From contig JBMOEW010000005.1 in the NCBI GenBank assembly GCA_049314555.1, positions 35,466-99,465 on the forward strand: 64,000 nucleotides of DNA, read 5' to 3'. Below are positions 1 to 8,343 of the stretch, piece by piece. Position 1 is the first letter of the stretch. Every line of letters begins with the position of its first letter. This DNA comes from REEB509 sp049314555 (GTDB lineage: Bacteria; Pseudomonadota; Alphaproteobacteria; Caulobacterales; Aquidulcibacteraceae). The notes below the pieces were generated by a model. It was not told the origin of the DNA. It saw only the letters and a list, made by a program, of their open reading frames with translations, and did no database searches. A program made the translations under genes and the position numbers.

Positions 1-5
1 TGCGG

Positions 6-1013
6 GTGTCGATTGTTGAAAATGTCTCTGATGTTGCGCTTCCAATTGAGGCGGTTGTGCAGGGCATGGCCGGGGGACCTGGCTTGCGGGTCTGGGCTGA
101 GGGCGGCAGCAGTGACCGCAGCGCGGAAACGCCTTGGGCTTTGGGGGTGTTGCAACCGGGCGAGGCGATTGCGGTGCCGCGGCGCTTGATGCTGCCGGGA
201 ACGCTCACGCGGGAGGAGGTGACGGCGATTACCAACCGTCCGCCGGGGCCGCCGATTGGGTTTGAGGTTTTTAGTGCTTCAGCGCAAGCAGAGGAAGCCG
301 CGGGTGAAGAAGGCGCGCTTGGGCCATCAACGCCGAGTGACGAGGCTTTCCTCAACACGCTGCAAGCGCGGATGTCTTCAGGATTTGCGCGCAGTGCGCA
401 GCGCTTCACGATTGGCGCTGGGCAAGTGGCGCGCGATCCTGTGACTGATGAAACGCCGCCGCCTGCCGTGCGCTATGCGATTGGGCCAACAGTGGAAGCC
501 CTGGCCGTGCGGATCGGCGGGATCGAGTTTGGGCTGCGCGAGGATGCGGGGCGGACGCTTGCGATCGTTGCAGGGTTTGAGTTTGGCTCGTGTCCGTTTG
601 TTTTTGCGAGCTTGCCGGGCCAGCAAACAATGCTGAACCGGGGGGCAGTGATTACCGACCAGGTGGGGCCGGAAAGGGAAGCCGCAGACCGGGTTTACCT
701 TGGTCAGGCCGTCGGGCGGGTGGAAATCCGCGAGCTTGAACCGGAGCGCTCGGTGCTCAACCGGGTGCGGCTGGTGGTGGAGGGGGCGGACCGCACCACC
801 CGAACCTATGCGCCGGCGGCACCGGCTTTGGCGGGCACCGATGGGCTGAGGGTCACGTTGGAACAAGGGGACCGGCTCGCGCTTTCTTTCCCGGGATATG
901 TGCCGCGCCATGACGATCGCGCCGTGTTTTTGGAGGCAGTGGGGTATTACACGCCGCTTCCTGCCTCGCATCGTGATATGAGCCGGTTGCGGCTGGCCGG
1001 CATTCGCCGTTAA
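6..1013 (+). CDS. Unrecognised protein, probably 5'-truncated by the window edge
   Basis: An open frame runs from the left edge to a TAA at 1011-1013. The first usable start is a GTG at position 6, but the same frame is open further left, so the true start may lie outside the window. I do not recognise a named family. The C-terminal half carries a GSCPFVFA stretch (around residues 197-204) followed by a beta-rich region with alternating acidic and hydrophobic residues and a late GYYTPL. This loosely recalls an uncharacterised C-terminal domain that I associate with multidomain bacterial proteins, but that is memory, not a search. No membrane segment or signal peptide is visible in the part seen. 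GC-rich codon use matches the neighbours. No function is proposed. Confidence 0.7.
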   Translation: MSIVENVSDVALPIEAVVQGMAGGPGLRVWAEGGSSDRSAETPWALGVLQPGEAIAVPRRLMLPGTLTREEVTAITNRPPGPPIGFEVFSASAQAEEAAGEEGALGPSTPSDEAFLNTLQARMSSGFARSAQRFTIGAGQVARDPVTDETPPPAVRYAIGPTVEALAVRIGGIEFGLREDAGRTLAIVAGFEFGSCPFVFASLPGQQTMLNRGAVITDQVGPEREAADRVYLGQAVGRVEIRELEPERSVLNRVRLVVEGADRTTRTYAPAAPALAGTDGLRVTLEQGDRLALSFPGYVPRHDDRAVFLEAVGYYTPLPASHRDMSRLRLAGIRR

Positions 1014-1267
1014 TGCGCTCAAAACACGGTAAACTCTTGCAACAGAATGTCATGTTGACAACGCCGATCACCGCGCGAGTTGGGTTGACGGGGCGGGACG
1101 CGTGCGCTTTGTGGTTTCAACATGTGAATGGTTCTCAGTTCGACCATTTACTCTTGGAGCCGCCTTGGTTGGTCTCGCGGCGCCGAATGTGAATGGCGAC
1201 CGTCACAGATCGGTGCCGTTCACGCAGGCGTGACGGGGTTTTGCCATTGTTCGAGGGATGTTTGACC
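1014..1267. other. Intergenic region upstream of pckG
   Basis: About 250 bases without a gene. It contains a TTGACA-like hexamer at 1055-1060, but no convincing -10 follows at 16-18 bases. A 6-bp inverted repeat (AATGGT / ACCATT) lies around 1127-1148. No terminator or riboswitch is recognisable. It presumably holds the pckG promoter. Confidence 0.4.
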
Positions 1268-3115
1268 ATGTCCGCAGTCATTCCAGGATTGGCCGAAGCG
1301 CCGACCCGCCACCAGCGCTTGATCGCTTGGGTCGAGGAAATCGCGGCGCTGACGCAACCGGCGCGGGTGCACTGGTGCACAGGCAGTGAGCAAGAGTGGA
1401 ACGCGCTTGCTGAAGAAATGGTCGCGGCTGGCACGTTGCGTCGTCTTGATCCAGTTAAGCGTCCGAACTCGTTTTATGCGGCCTCCGACCCCCGCGATGT
1501 GGCGCGGGTTGAAAGCCGCACGTTCATTTGCGCACGCGATGCTGGCGATGCCGGGCCGTCGAACAATTGGATGGACCCATTGGTGATGCGCGCCAAGCTG
1601 GCGCGGTTGTTTTCGGGCGCGATGCGCGGGCGGACCATGTATGTCGTGCCGTTCTGCATGGGGCCGCTCGGCTCGCGGATCTCGGCGCTGGGCGTGGAAA
1701 TCACCGACAGCGCCTATGTCGCCATGAGCATGCGCACCATGACGCGGATGGGCCTGCCGGCGTTGGAACAGCTGGGCGAGGACGGGTTTTTTGTGCCGTG
1801 CCTGCATTCGGTCGGCGCGCCGTTGGCGAAGGGCGAAGAGGACGTTGCCTGGCCCTGCAATGACGACAAATGGATCGTACATTTCCCGGAAACCCGCGAA
1901 ATTTGGTCGTATGGCTCCGGCTATGGCGGCAACGCGCTGTTGGGCAAAAAGTGCTATGCGCTGCGGATTGCTTCGGTGATGGCGCGCGACGAGGGATGGC
2001 TGGCCGAGCACATGCTGATCCTCAAGCTGACCAATCCGGAAGGCAAAGCCCATTACGTAGCGGCGGCGTTCCCATCAGCGTGCGGCAAAACCAATCTGGC
2101 GATGTTGCAGCCCACCATTCCTGGGTGGAAAGCGGAAACAATCGGCGACGACATTTGCTGGATGCGTTACGGCGACGATGGCCGGCTTTATGCGATCAAT
2201 CCGGAAGCCGGCTTCTTCGGTGTGGCACCCGGCACGAGCGCCAAGACCAACCAAAACGCGCTCGAGTCCATGAACGCCAACACGATTTTCACTAATGTCG
2301 CGCTGACGGCGGACGGTGATGTGTGGTGGGAAGGCCTGACGGAGCACCCGCCTGAAGGGCTGACTGACTGGAAAGGCCGCGCCTGGAGCAAGGCGTTGGG
2401 AGAGCCAGCCGCGCACCCGAATGCGCGCTTTGCCTGCCCGGCCTCGCAGTGCCCAACGATCGCTGCGGAGTGGGAAGACCCGGCCGGCGTGCCGATCTCT
2501 GCGATTTTGTTCGGCGGCCGTCGGGGGTCAGCGGTGCCGCTGGTGACGGAAGCTTTTGACTGGACGCACGGGGTGTTCTTGGCCTCGACCGTCGCCTCTG
2601 AAGGCACTGCGGCGGCGGAAAACAAGGTGGGCGAGTTGCGCCGCGACCCGTTCGCGATGTTGCCGTTCTGTGGCTACAACATGGCTGACTACTTCAGTCA
2701 TTGGTTGAAGGTGGGCGGCATGACCGACGCCGCCAAGCTGCCGAAAATCTTCTTCGTCAACTGGTTCCGCAAGTGCGAGCAAGGCAAGTTCGTGTGGCCC
2801 GGGTTTGGCGAAAACAGCCGCGTTCTCAAGTGGATCGTGGAGCGTGTAGACGGCAAGACTGCGGCGAAGGACACGCCTATTGGTCGGTTGCCGGCGGATG
2901 GCGCGTTGGATTTGACGGGCCTTGACCTATCTGCTTCGGCGCTTGATACGCTGCTTTCGGTGCATTCAGACGTTTGGGCTGAAGAGGCCGCGCTGATCCC
3001 TGAGTTCTACGAGCGGTACGGGGATCGTTTGCCGACCGCGCTGTGGGACCAGCACGCCGCGCTGGTTAAGCGGTTGGAAGCTTATGAGGTGGCTACACCG
3101 GTGGCGGCCGAGTAA
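1268..3115 (+). CDS. pckG: Phosphoenolpyruvate carboxykinase (GTP)
   Basis: Converts oxaloacetate plus GTP to phosphoenolpyruvate, GDP and CO2, the entry step of gluconeogenesis, in the cytoplasm. The 615-residue length fits the GTP-type family (about 600-620), not the shorter ATP type. The kinase P-loop with its family-specific cysteine, FPSACGKTNLAM, lies near residues 266-277. It is followed by GDDICWMRYGDDG (metal/kinase-2 region), a GVAPGTS motif and the late NWFRKCEQGKFVWPGFGENS segment typical of the GTP enzymes. I chose the ATG at 1268 because GAGGG at 1253-1257 is a good Shine-Dalgarno; an in-frame ATG at 1193 would add 25 non-family residues. Monocistronic, convergent with glpK. Confidence 0.95.
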   Translation: MSAVIPGLAEAPTRHQRLIAWVEEIAALTQPARVHWCTGSEQEWNALAEEMVAAGTLRRLDPVKRPNSFYAASDPRDVARVESRTFICARDAGDAGPSNNWMDPLVMRAKLARLFSGAMRGRTMYVVPFCMGPLGSRISALGVEITDSAYVAMSMRTMTRMGLPALEQLGEDGFFVPCLHSVGAPLAKGEEDVAWPCNDDKWIVHFPETREIWSYGSGYGGNALLGKKCYALRIASVMARDEGWLAEHMLILKLTNPEGKAHYVAAAFPSACGKTNLAMLQPTIPGWKAETIGDDICWMRYGDDGRLYAINPEAGFFGVAPGTSAKTNQNALESMNANTIFTNVALTADGDVWWEGLTEHPPEGLTDWKGRAWSKALGEPAAHPNARFACPASQCPTIAAEWEDPAGVPISAILFGGRRGSAVPLVTEAFDWTHGVFLASTVASEGTAAAENKVGELRRDPFAMLPFCGYNMADYFSHWLKVGGMTDAAKLPKIFFVNWFRKCEQGKFVWPGFGENSRVLKWIVERVDGKTAAKDTPIGRLPADGALDLTGLDLSASALDTLLSVHSDVWAEEAALIPEFYERYGDRLPTALWDQHAALVKRLEAYEVATPVAAE

Positions 3116-3193
3116 ACGGGCGCTTACTACGGTTTGATCCTGCGGACGCGTTTCGCTTGGAACGCGGCCAGTGGATCCTCGCCTTCTCAGCGC

Positions 3194-4684
3194 CTAGCGA
3201 TTGGTGCGGACCCTTTCCACCGCTGCACGCCAGCCTGCAATCTCGGTGTCGCGCACGGTCGCGTCCATCGCCGGTTCGCAGGTCGCGCTGGCGCGCCATA
3301 GGCTGGCGGACTCCTGCAGCGTCGCGAACAGCCCTGCGCCCACGCCCGCCAGGCATGCGGCACCAAGGGCTGTTGTTTCCAACACGACCGGGCGCACCAC
3401 TGGCGCTGCCAAGACATCGGCCAAGCGCTGCATAAACCAGCCGTTGGCCGCCATGCCGCCGTCGATCTTGAGGCGGGCGGGGGCAACGCCGTCTTTGGCC
3501 ATGGCATCGGTTAAATCGCGGGTTTGATAGACGGTGGACTCCAGGGCCGCGCGGGCGATTTCGGCGCGGCCGGCCCCTCTGGTTAGCCCCACGAGCCCAC
3601 CGCGGGCATCGGGATCCCAGTAAGGCGCGCCGAGGCCAGCGAAGGCCGGCACGAGGTAAAGGCCGGTCATGTCGCCGGCCGCAGTGGCTAGCGCTTCAAT
3701 CTCTGAGGCTTTGGCGATCAGGCCCAAACCGTCGCGCAGCCATTGCACGGTGGCCCCTGCCGACAGCACGGACCCCTCCAAAGCGTAAGTGGTGGTGCCG
3801 GCCAAGCGATAGGCAACGGTTGAGAGCAGGCGCGCGCTTGAGCGCACCAAGTTCGGGCCGGTGTTGAGCACCATGAATGCCCCGGTGCCGTAGGTGCACT
3901 TGGCCTCGCCCGGCGAAAAGCAGGCCTGTCCGATCAAGGCGGCCTGTTGATCGCCGGCAACGCCGCGGATGGCTATCGCCTCGCCAAACAGAGCGGGATC
4001 GGTTTCGCCGTAGCTGGCGGCGCTGTCCTGGACGTCTGGCAGCAGGGAGCGGGGCACATCAAACAGGTCCAGCAGATCCTGGCGCCAGGCTTGGGTTGTA
4101 ATGTCGAACAGGCTTGTGCGGCTGGCATTGGTGGCGTCCGTGGCGTGGACGCGTCCACCGGTTAGACGCCAGATCAAGAAGCTGTCGACGGTGCCGAAGG
4201 CCAGCTCGCCTTTGGCCGCGCGGGCGCGGGCGCCGGGCACCGCGTCCAAAATCCAGGCGATCTTGGAGGCCGAGAAATAGGGATCGAGCACCAGGCCGGT
4301 TGCTTCTTCCACAAGGGGGGCTGCTCCCTGCGCGGCGAGGCGTTGGGTGACGTCGGCGGTGCGGCGATCTTGCCAAACAATCGCGGTGTGGATTGGGACG
4401 CCGGTTTTGCGGTCCCAGACAATCGTGGTTTCGCGTTGGTTGGTCACGCCGAGGGCTGCCACTTGAAAGCCCTTGGCTTTGGCGGCGGCGATGGCTGCGC
4501 GGGTGGTGGAAAGGGTGGTGCTCCATATGACCTCGGGATCGTGTTCGACCCAGCCGGGGCGCGGGTAAATCTGGGCGAACTCCTGTTGGGCGTCGGCGAC
4601 CGGCGTGCCGTCGAGGGTGAAGGCGATGGCTCTGGTGGAGGTGGTGCCTTGGTCGATGGCGATGAGCACGGCGCGTTCGGTCAT
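3194..4684 (-). CDS. glpK: Glycerol kinase
   Basis: Phosphorylates glycerol to glycerol 3-phosphate with ATP. At 496 residues it matches the usual family length. The FGGY-kinase N-terminal phosphate loop IDQGTTSTRA is at residues 9-18, followed by GWVEHDPEVIW and GVTNQRETTIVWDR, both glycerol-kinase signatures. A late GGMAANGWFMQ and an ATP-site segment are present. The ATG at 4684 starts exactly at the family N-terminus; the frame is open for another 105 codons upstream but that stretch is Pro/Arg-rich with no family similarity. No glpD, glpF or glpR neighbour is present, so it stands alone here. Convergent with pckG across 78 bases. Confidence 0.95.
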   Translation of the reverse strand: MTERAVLIAIDQGTTSTRAIAFTLDGTPVADAQQEFAQIYPRPGWVEHDPEVIWSTTLSTTRAAIAAAKAKGFQVAALGVTNQRETTIVWDRKTGVPIHTAIVWQDRRTADVTQRLAAQGAAPLVEEATGLVLDPYFSASKIAWILDAVPGARARAAKGELAFGTVDSFLIWRLTGGRVHATDATNASRTSLFDITTQAWRQDLLDLFDVPRSLLPDVQDSAASYGETDPALFGEAIAIRGVAGDQQAALIGQACFSPGEAKCTYGTGAFMVLNTGPNLVRSSARLLSTVAYRLAGTTTYALEGSVLSAGATVQWLRDGLGLIAKASEIEALATAAGDMTGLYLVPAFAGLGAPYWDPDARGGLVGLTRGAGRAEIARAALESTVYQTRDLTDAMAKDGVAPARLKIDGGMAANGWFMQRLADVLAAPVVRPVVLETTALGAACLAGVGAGLFATLQESASLWRASATCEPAMDATVRDTEIAGWRAAVERVRTNR

Positions 4685-4815
4685 TGCAAGTCTCTGGCGA
4701 TGGGGTGGTCTGGGTTGCTTTGCGCACTCCATCCCGGGTCGGGGGGAACTGCAAGGGGGGCGTAACGATCTTTGGCCTGCCAGCGACTTAAGGTGCAGTC
4801 GTGCGGGAGATTTTG

Positions 4816-4974
4816 ATGCTGAACCAGGTCCATAACTGCGATGCGGAGGCGCTTGAGGCGCGGGGCGAGCGGGCTGGCCTTCAGGTTTTGGCGTGCGTCT
4901 CGCACCTGATTGCCGGCGTGGTGGTAGCCCTTGTGGCGATGGTCGGGCTGGGTGTTGCCTTTGCCTTGAGGTGA
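4816..4974 (+). CDS. Small predicted single-pass membrane peptide (52 aa)
   Basis: A short open frame, ATG at 4816 and TGA at 4972-4974. It is preceded by GGGAGA at 4805-4810 at an ideal five-base spacing, which is the main reason for calling it. Residues 1-22 are polar and include several acidic and basic residues (MLNQVHNCDAEALEARGERA). Residues 23-51 are a long Ala/Val/Leu/Gly stretch able to span the membrane, ending in a single Arg before the stop. It lies alone in the 560-base gap between glpK (divergent) and the TonB receptor (same strand, 270 bases on). I do not recognise a family. It could be a chance frame, since a hydrophobic GC-rich stretch is easy to produce in this genome. Confidence 0.45.
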   Translation: MLNQVHNCDAEALEARGERAGLQVLACVSHLIAGVVVALVAMVGLGVAFALR

Positions 4975-5244
4975 CGCGTGCCTTGCTGGAAGGGGGCAAT
5001 TCCCTTGGTCCCCTGACGTTTTCGATGAAACGCCAGGTTTGCTGCGAGCCGTGTTCAAAGTGTCAAATAACTCGCGTTTTCGCTAGCTATTGGGGGTGCT
5101 GGCTCCTCAGGCACACTGCAGGATGACGCGAGGGCAACTTGGGATTTCGCCTGGTCGGGGTCAGTGCCTTTTTCCGGCGCTTGCCAAGGTCGAATGAACC
5201 AAGTGGACCCAAAAATCGCGCGCAAACTCTGGGGAGGAATACAT
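4975..5244. other. Leader region of the TonB-dependent receptor
   Basis: A 270-base gap that probably holds the receptor promoter. A frame open from 5164 into the receptor has no ribosome binding site and no signal peptide at that start. No riboswitch fold (for example a B12 box) was recognised. Confidence 0.35.
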
Positions 5245-7683
5245 ATGAAAAAATCAAATGCCCTTTCGGGGACGGCGCTGGCGCTGATTGCCGCAGCGCT
5301 GGCAAGCCCCGTTTTGATCGCTGGTCCAGCCTATGCGCAAACCGCAGACGCGCCGCGGGCGACCAATGCCGCGGGCGCTGAGGAAATCATCGTTACGGCG
5401 CGGCGGCAGTCTGAGTCGCTGCAGGACGTGCCGGTGGTTGTGTCTGCGATTGGGCGCGACACCCTAGAGACCTATCAGGTCAACGAAATCGCGGACGTCG
5501 TCAGCCGTATTCCAGCGCTTAACGTGCAAGTGGGCGGCTCGGGTGCCGGCGGCCAGATCAGTTTGCGCGGCATCGGCACCACCAACATTTCGGCAGCATT
5601 CGATTCTGCTGTCGCGTTCAATTTCGACGACGTGCAAGTCAGTACGATGCGGATCGTGCAGGCCGCGTTCTTCGACGTTGAGCAGGTCGATCTGCTCAAG
5701 GGGCCGCAGTCCTTGTTCTTCGGCAAAAGCGCTTCGGCTGGCGTGTTGTCCGTGCGCTCGGCAAACCCGACCTCGACTTGGACCAGCGGCGTGAATGCCT
5801 CCTACGAGTTTGAAGAAGACGGCCGGACGGTCGGGGGTTTCGTGTCAGGACCGCTGACCGATACGCTCGGCATTCGTGTGGCGTTGCAGTACCAAGACAT
5901 CATCGATTTTGTTGAACAAGAACCAGGGGCCCGATCGGAGCAATACGGGGACTCCAAGGGCCTCACCAACACGATCGGCCGGGTGACGCTGCAGTGGGAT
6001 CCGACCGAGCGGTTTTCGGCCAATCTGAAGCTGAACTACAACCATTACGACGCCGAAACGCTGCTGGGGCATTCAGACTTGAGCTGCGGGCGCAACGGCA
6101 TTGCAGACCCGATCTTCCTGTTGGGCGGTGCGATCCAAATCCGTAACAATGCGACCTGCAACACGGATGACGGCTTGTATCCGACAACCGATGCGCACCC
6201 GTCGATCCGCCGCACCCTGCCGGGAACGACTGGCTTTGACCGCCTTAACGCGAACAATGGCGGTGCCTATAACGAGACCGAGACCACGTTGATCCGGCTC
6301 AACATGAGCTATGATCTGACCGAGAATTTGCAGCTGTCTTCGGTCACGGGCTATTTCGACCTTAAGAACGAACACCTGGACTCGTTCGGGTATGCTGGCG
6401 TTCTGCCCAACGGTCGGGCGGGCGGTTTGCCGGCACCGTTCTCCGATGCGGTCGAGCAGGTCACGCAAGAGTTTCGTCTGACGAGCGACTTTGACGGCCG
6501 GTTCAACTTCATGATTGGGGCCTTCTATGAAACCCGCGACATCCCGCTGACGACCTCGCAGAACGCGCTGGCGATTTCGCTTGCGGCGGGGCCTGATCCG
6601 TTTACCGGATCGACCTTTGACTGGTATGCGGAGCGCACCACCGAAACGGAGGCGCAGTCTGCGTTTATCAGCGCCACCTACGATTTGACTGACCGCATCG
6701 AATTGGCCGGCGGTATCCGCTATTCCAAGGAAGAAAAAGAGCACGTCATTGCGTTCCCGTATGTTCACGCGGCTATCGGGACAGGGGCCGTGTTCTTGCG
6801 GTCTGGCTTCCGGTCTGGCGTGATCAGATTTGAGGACAGCAACTGGTCGCCCGAGTTCACGGTGCGCTACCGGGTGAACGACGACATCAACATCTACGGT
6901 GCCTACAAGACCGGCTTCAAGTCTGGCGGGATCGACAACAGCGCGTTGCCGACCAACAGCTTGAATGGCCTTAACAGCTCGGATCCGGCGGTGCGTGCGG
7001 CCGCGGAAGATGCCCTGATCTACGATTCCGAAACCGCCAAAGGCTTCGAATTCGGCGTGAAGTCGCAGTTTCCAGATAGCGGCCTGACCATCAACGGTGC
7101 CGTTTATCACTATGTGTTCGACAACCTGCAGGTGCAGAACTTCAACGGGCGCTTGGTTCAGTTCTTCACCTCCAACGCCAGCGAGCTGACCAGCCAGGGC
7201 GTGGAAGTTGATGTGTCCTGGCGCACGCCTGTCGAAGGCCTGCAAATCACTGGGGCGCTGGCCTACACCGACACCACCTACACCGATACGTTCAATCCGC
7301 TTGGCACGTTTGACTTGAACGGTCGCGCGTCTGCTCGGGCACCGGAGTGGTCTGGCAACATCGGCTTCAACTGGATCATTCCGGCGACCGACACGCTTGA
7401 GTGGGGCTTTGGTGGGAACGCGAGCTACAGCGGCGAATACTATGCTGCCGCTTCCGCCGCGGACAACTATTTGAACCCGAGCTACACGACGCTTGATTTG
7501 AGCGCTTCGTTCGGTCGGTCGGATGGCCGGTGGAAGTTCTCCGTGGTGGGCGTGAACGTCACGGATGAGCTGTGGGTGAACACGTCTGGCAACCGGCCAT
7601 TCCTGAGCCCAACCGGCGACGACGAAGTCCGCACGCAAAACCGCGGTCGCCAAATCTTCGTGGAAACCGCTTTGCGCTTCTAG
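5245..7683 (+). CDS. TonB-dependent outer-membrane receptor
   Basis: An 812-residue outer-membrane active transporter. The start at 5245 follows an excellent GGGGAGGA (5231-5238) and gives a clean signal peptide (MKK, hydrophobic core, cleavage after AYA near residue 31). A TonB box EEIIVTARR follows, then SLQDVPVVVSA, the start of the plug domain, with the plug motifs LKGPQSLFFGKSA and SLRGIGT. The remainder is alternating beta-strand sequence typical of a 22-stranded barrel and ends in an aromatic residue (ALRF), the outer-membrane insertion signature. The substrate cannot be told; this TonB-box style is common in Caulobacter and sphingomonad receptors. No partner transporter or regulator lies next to it. 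A strong terminator follows. Confidence 0.93.
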   Translation: MKKSNALSGTALALIAAALASPVLIAGPAYAQTADAPRATNAAGAEEIIVTARRQSESLQDVPVVVSAIGRDTLETYQVNEIADVVSRIPALNVQVGGSGAGGQISLRGIGTTNISAAFDSAVAFNFDDVQVSTMRIVQAAFFDVEQVDLLKGPQSLFFGKSASAGVLSVRSANPTSTWTSGVNASYEFEEDGRTVGGFVSGPLTDTLGIRVALQYQDIIDFVEQEPGARSEQYGDSKGLTNTIGRVTLQWDPTERFSANLKLNYNHYDAETLLGHSDLSCGRNGIADPIFLLGGAIQIRNNATCNTDDGLYPTTDAHPSIRRTLPGTTGFDRLNANNGGAYNETETTLIRLNMSYDLTENLQLSSVTGYFDLKNEHLDSFGYAGVLPNGRAGGLPAPFSDAVEQVTQEFRLTSDFDGRFNFMIGAFYETRDIPLTTSQNALAISLAAGPDPFTGSTFDWYAERTTETEAQSAFISATYDLTDRIELAGGIRYSKEEKEHVIAFPYVHAAIGTGAVFLRSGFRSGVIRFEDSNWSPEFTVRYRVNDDINIYGAYKTGFKSGGIDNSALPTNSLNGLNSSDPAVRAAAEDALIYDSETAKGFEFGVKSQFPDSGLTINGAVYHYVFDNLQVQNFNGRLVQFFTSNASELTSQGVEVDVSWRTPVEGLQITGALAYTDTTYTDTFNPLGTFDLNGRASARAPEWSGNIGFNWIIPATDTLEWGFGGNASYSGEYYAAASAADNYLNPSYTTLDLSASFGRSDGRWKFSVVGVNVTDELWVNTSGNRPFLSPTGDDEVRTQNRGRQIFVETALRF

Positions 7684-7712
7684 CTTTCATTCTCCCCGAA
7701 TGATTGCCATTG

Positions 7713-7746
7713 GCCCGGGTCAGCTTGCTGGCCCGGGCATTTTTTT
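7713..7746 (+). terminator. Rho-independent terminator of the TonB receptor gene
   Basis: A 12-bp stem, GCCCGGGTCAGC (7713-7724) pairing with GCTGGCCCGGGC (7727-7738) with one T-G wobble and a tight loop, followed by a run of seven T (7740-7746). It lies 30 bases after the receptor stop codon. Confidence 0.92.
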
Positions 7747-7772
7747 GCGCTTTGGGAAAAGCCAGAAGGGGC

Positions 7773-7810
7773 TGGTGCCGCCGGGGAGGCCTGGTGCCGC
7801 CGGGGAGGCC
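7773..7810 (-). repeat. Two extra tandem copies of the tRNA-Thr 3' end (19-bp units)
   Basis: The 19-base unit TGGTGCCGCCGGGGAGGCC occurs at 7773-7791 and 7792-7810. Its first 17 bases recur at 7811-7827 as the real 3' end of the tRNA gene. On the minus strand each copy therefore carries the 3' side of the T stem, the 3' acceptor strand, the discriminator base and CCA. The copies lie immediately downstream of the tRNA. They may come from slippage or from integration and excision at the tRNA end. Confidence 0.9.
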
Positions 7811-7885
7811 TGGTGCCGCCGGGGAGGATTGAACTCCCGACCTCGTCATTACCAATGACGCGCTCTACCACTGAGCTACGGCGGC
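7811..7885 (-). tRNA. tRNA-Thr (anticodon GGT)
   Basis: On the minus strand a full cloverleaf can be drawn. The acceptor stem is GCCGCCG / CGGCGGC, the D arm is GCTC-AGTGGTA-GAGC, and the anticodon stem CGTCA / TGACG encloses loop TTGGTAA (anticodon GGT, reading ACC and ACT). The T arm contains GTTCAATCC and the stem GGGAG / CTCCC. The discriminator base is A, and CCA is encoded. Length 75 including CCA. Its 3' acceptor end is repeated twice more directly downstream. Confidence 0.96.
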
Positions 7886-7896
7886 GGAAGGGGGGG

Positions 7897-7925
7897 CTAT
7901 AGCCCATGCGGGCGGCAAAGGACAA
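7897..7925 (-). promoter_or_regulatory. Promoter of tRNA-Thr
   Basis: On the minus strand TTGTCC (7925-7920) is separated by exactly 17 bases from CTATAG (7902-7897), which lies 11 bases before the mature tRNA 5' end. The -10 sits inside the 12-base palindrome GGGCTATAGCCC (7894-7905). Spacing and position are as expected for a housekeeping-sigma stable-RNA promoter. Confidence 0.7.
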
Positions 7926-8145
7926 GCGCCGGTTCAGTGGTTTGTTGCTGGTCCGATGTTTGAGCTGATTTCGCCAAGCGGGCCTTGGAAAGGCGTGATA
8001 CTTTAACCGCGGCAGGTGAGCAACGTCGCAGGCTTTAGCGGGACCTTTTGGCTGGGGTGGCGAATCGGGCGACGCGCAAAGGCTGGAGGCTCGTGCTTGC
8101 GTGCTGCCGCTGGCGCTGGCCATACTGGCATATGGAGGATCGCCC

Positions 8146-8298
8146 ATGACACAGGGGGGAAAGTCGCCGCCGCAGGAGGCCAAAACCGCCCCCAAAGATG
8201 TGCGCGCTGCCAAGCTGGCGGCCCAGTTGCGCGCGAACCTGAAGCGCCGGAAAGGTGTGCAGCCGCCGACGAAACCGGTGCAAAATGACGGGGGCTGA
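8146..8298 (+). CDS. Small basic conserved-type protein upstream of murA
   Basis: A 50-residue basic, Ala/Lys/Pro-rich peptide (MTQGGKSPPQEAK... ending in VQNDGG). The ATG at 8146 follows GGAGGA at 8134-8139 at good spacing, which favours it over an ATG-less longer frame starting at 8101. The C-terminal half (AAQLRANLKRRK) resembles short alphaproteobacterial proteins I associate with the murA neighbourhood, but no function is known to me. It ends 45 bases before murA and is probably co-transcribed with it. Confidence 0.65.
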   Translation: MTQGGKSPPQEAKTAPKDVRAAKLAAQLRANLKRRKGVQPPTKPVQNDGG

Positions 8299-8343
8299 CA
8301 CGCAGGCCTTGCGCTTCGCCCGGCAAGTCGCCAATCCAGGGGA

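Noticed and set aside
6073..7653. Long minus-strand open frame (526 codons) inside the TonB receptor gene
   Set aside because: It is a shadow of the high-GC receptor gene. It has no ribosome binding site, an Arg/Val-rich composition and no family motifs.
7773..7810. Extra tRNA fragments as functional tRNA genes
   Set aside because: Each copy is only 19 bases, the 3' end, without D or anticodon arms. They cannot form a tRNA.
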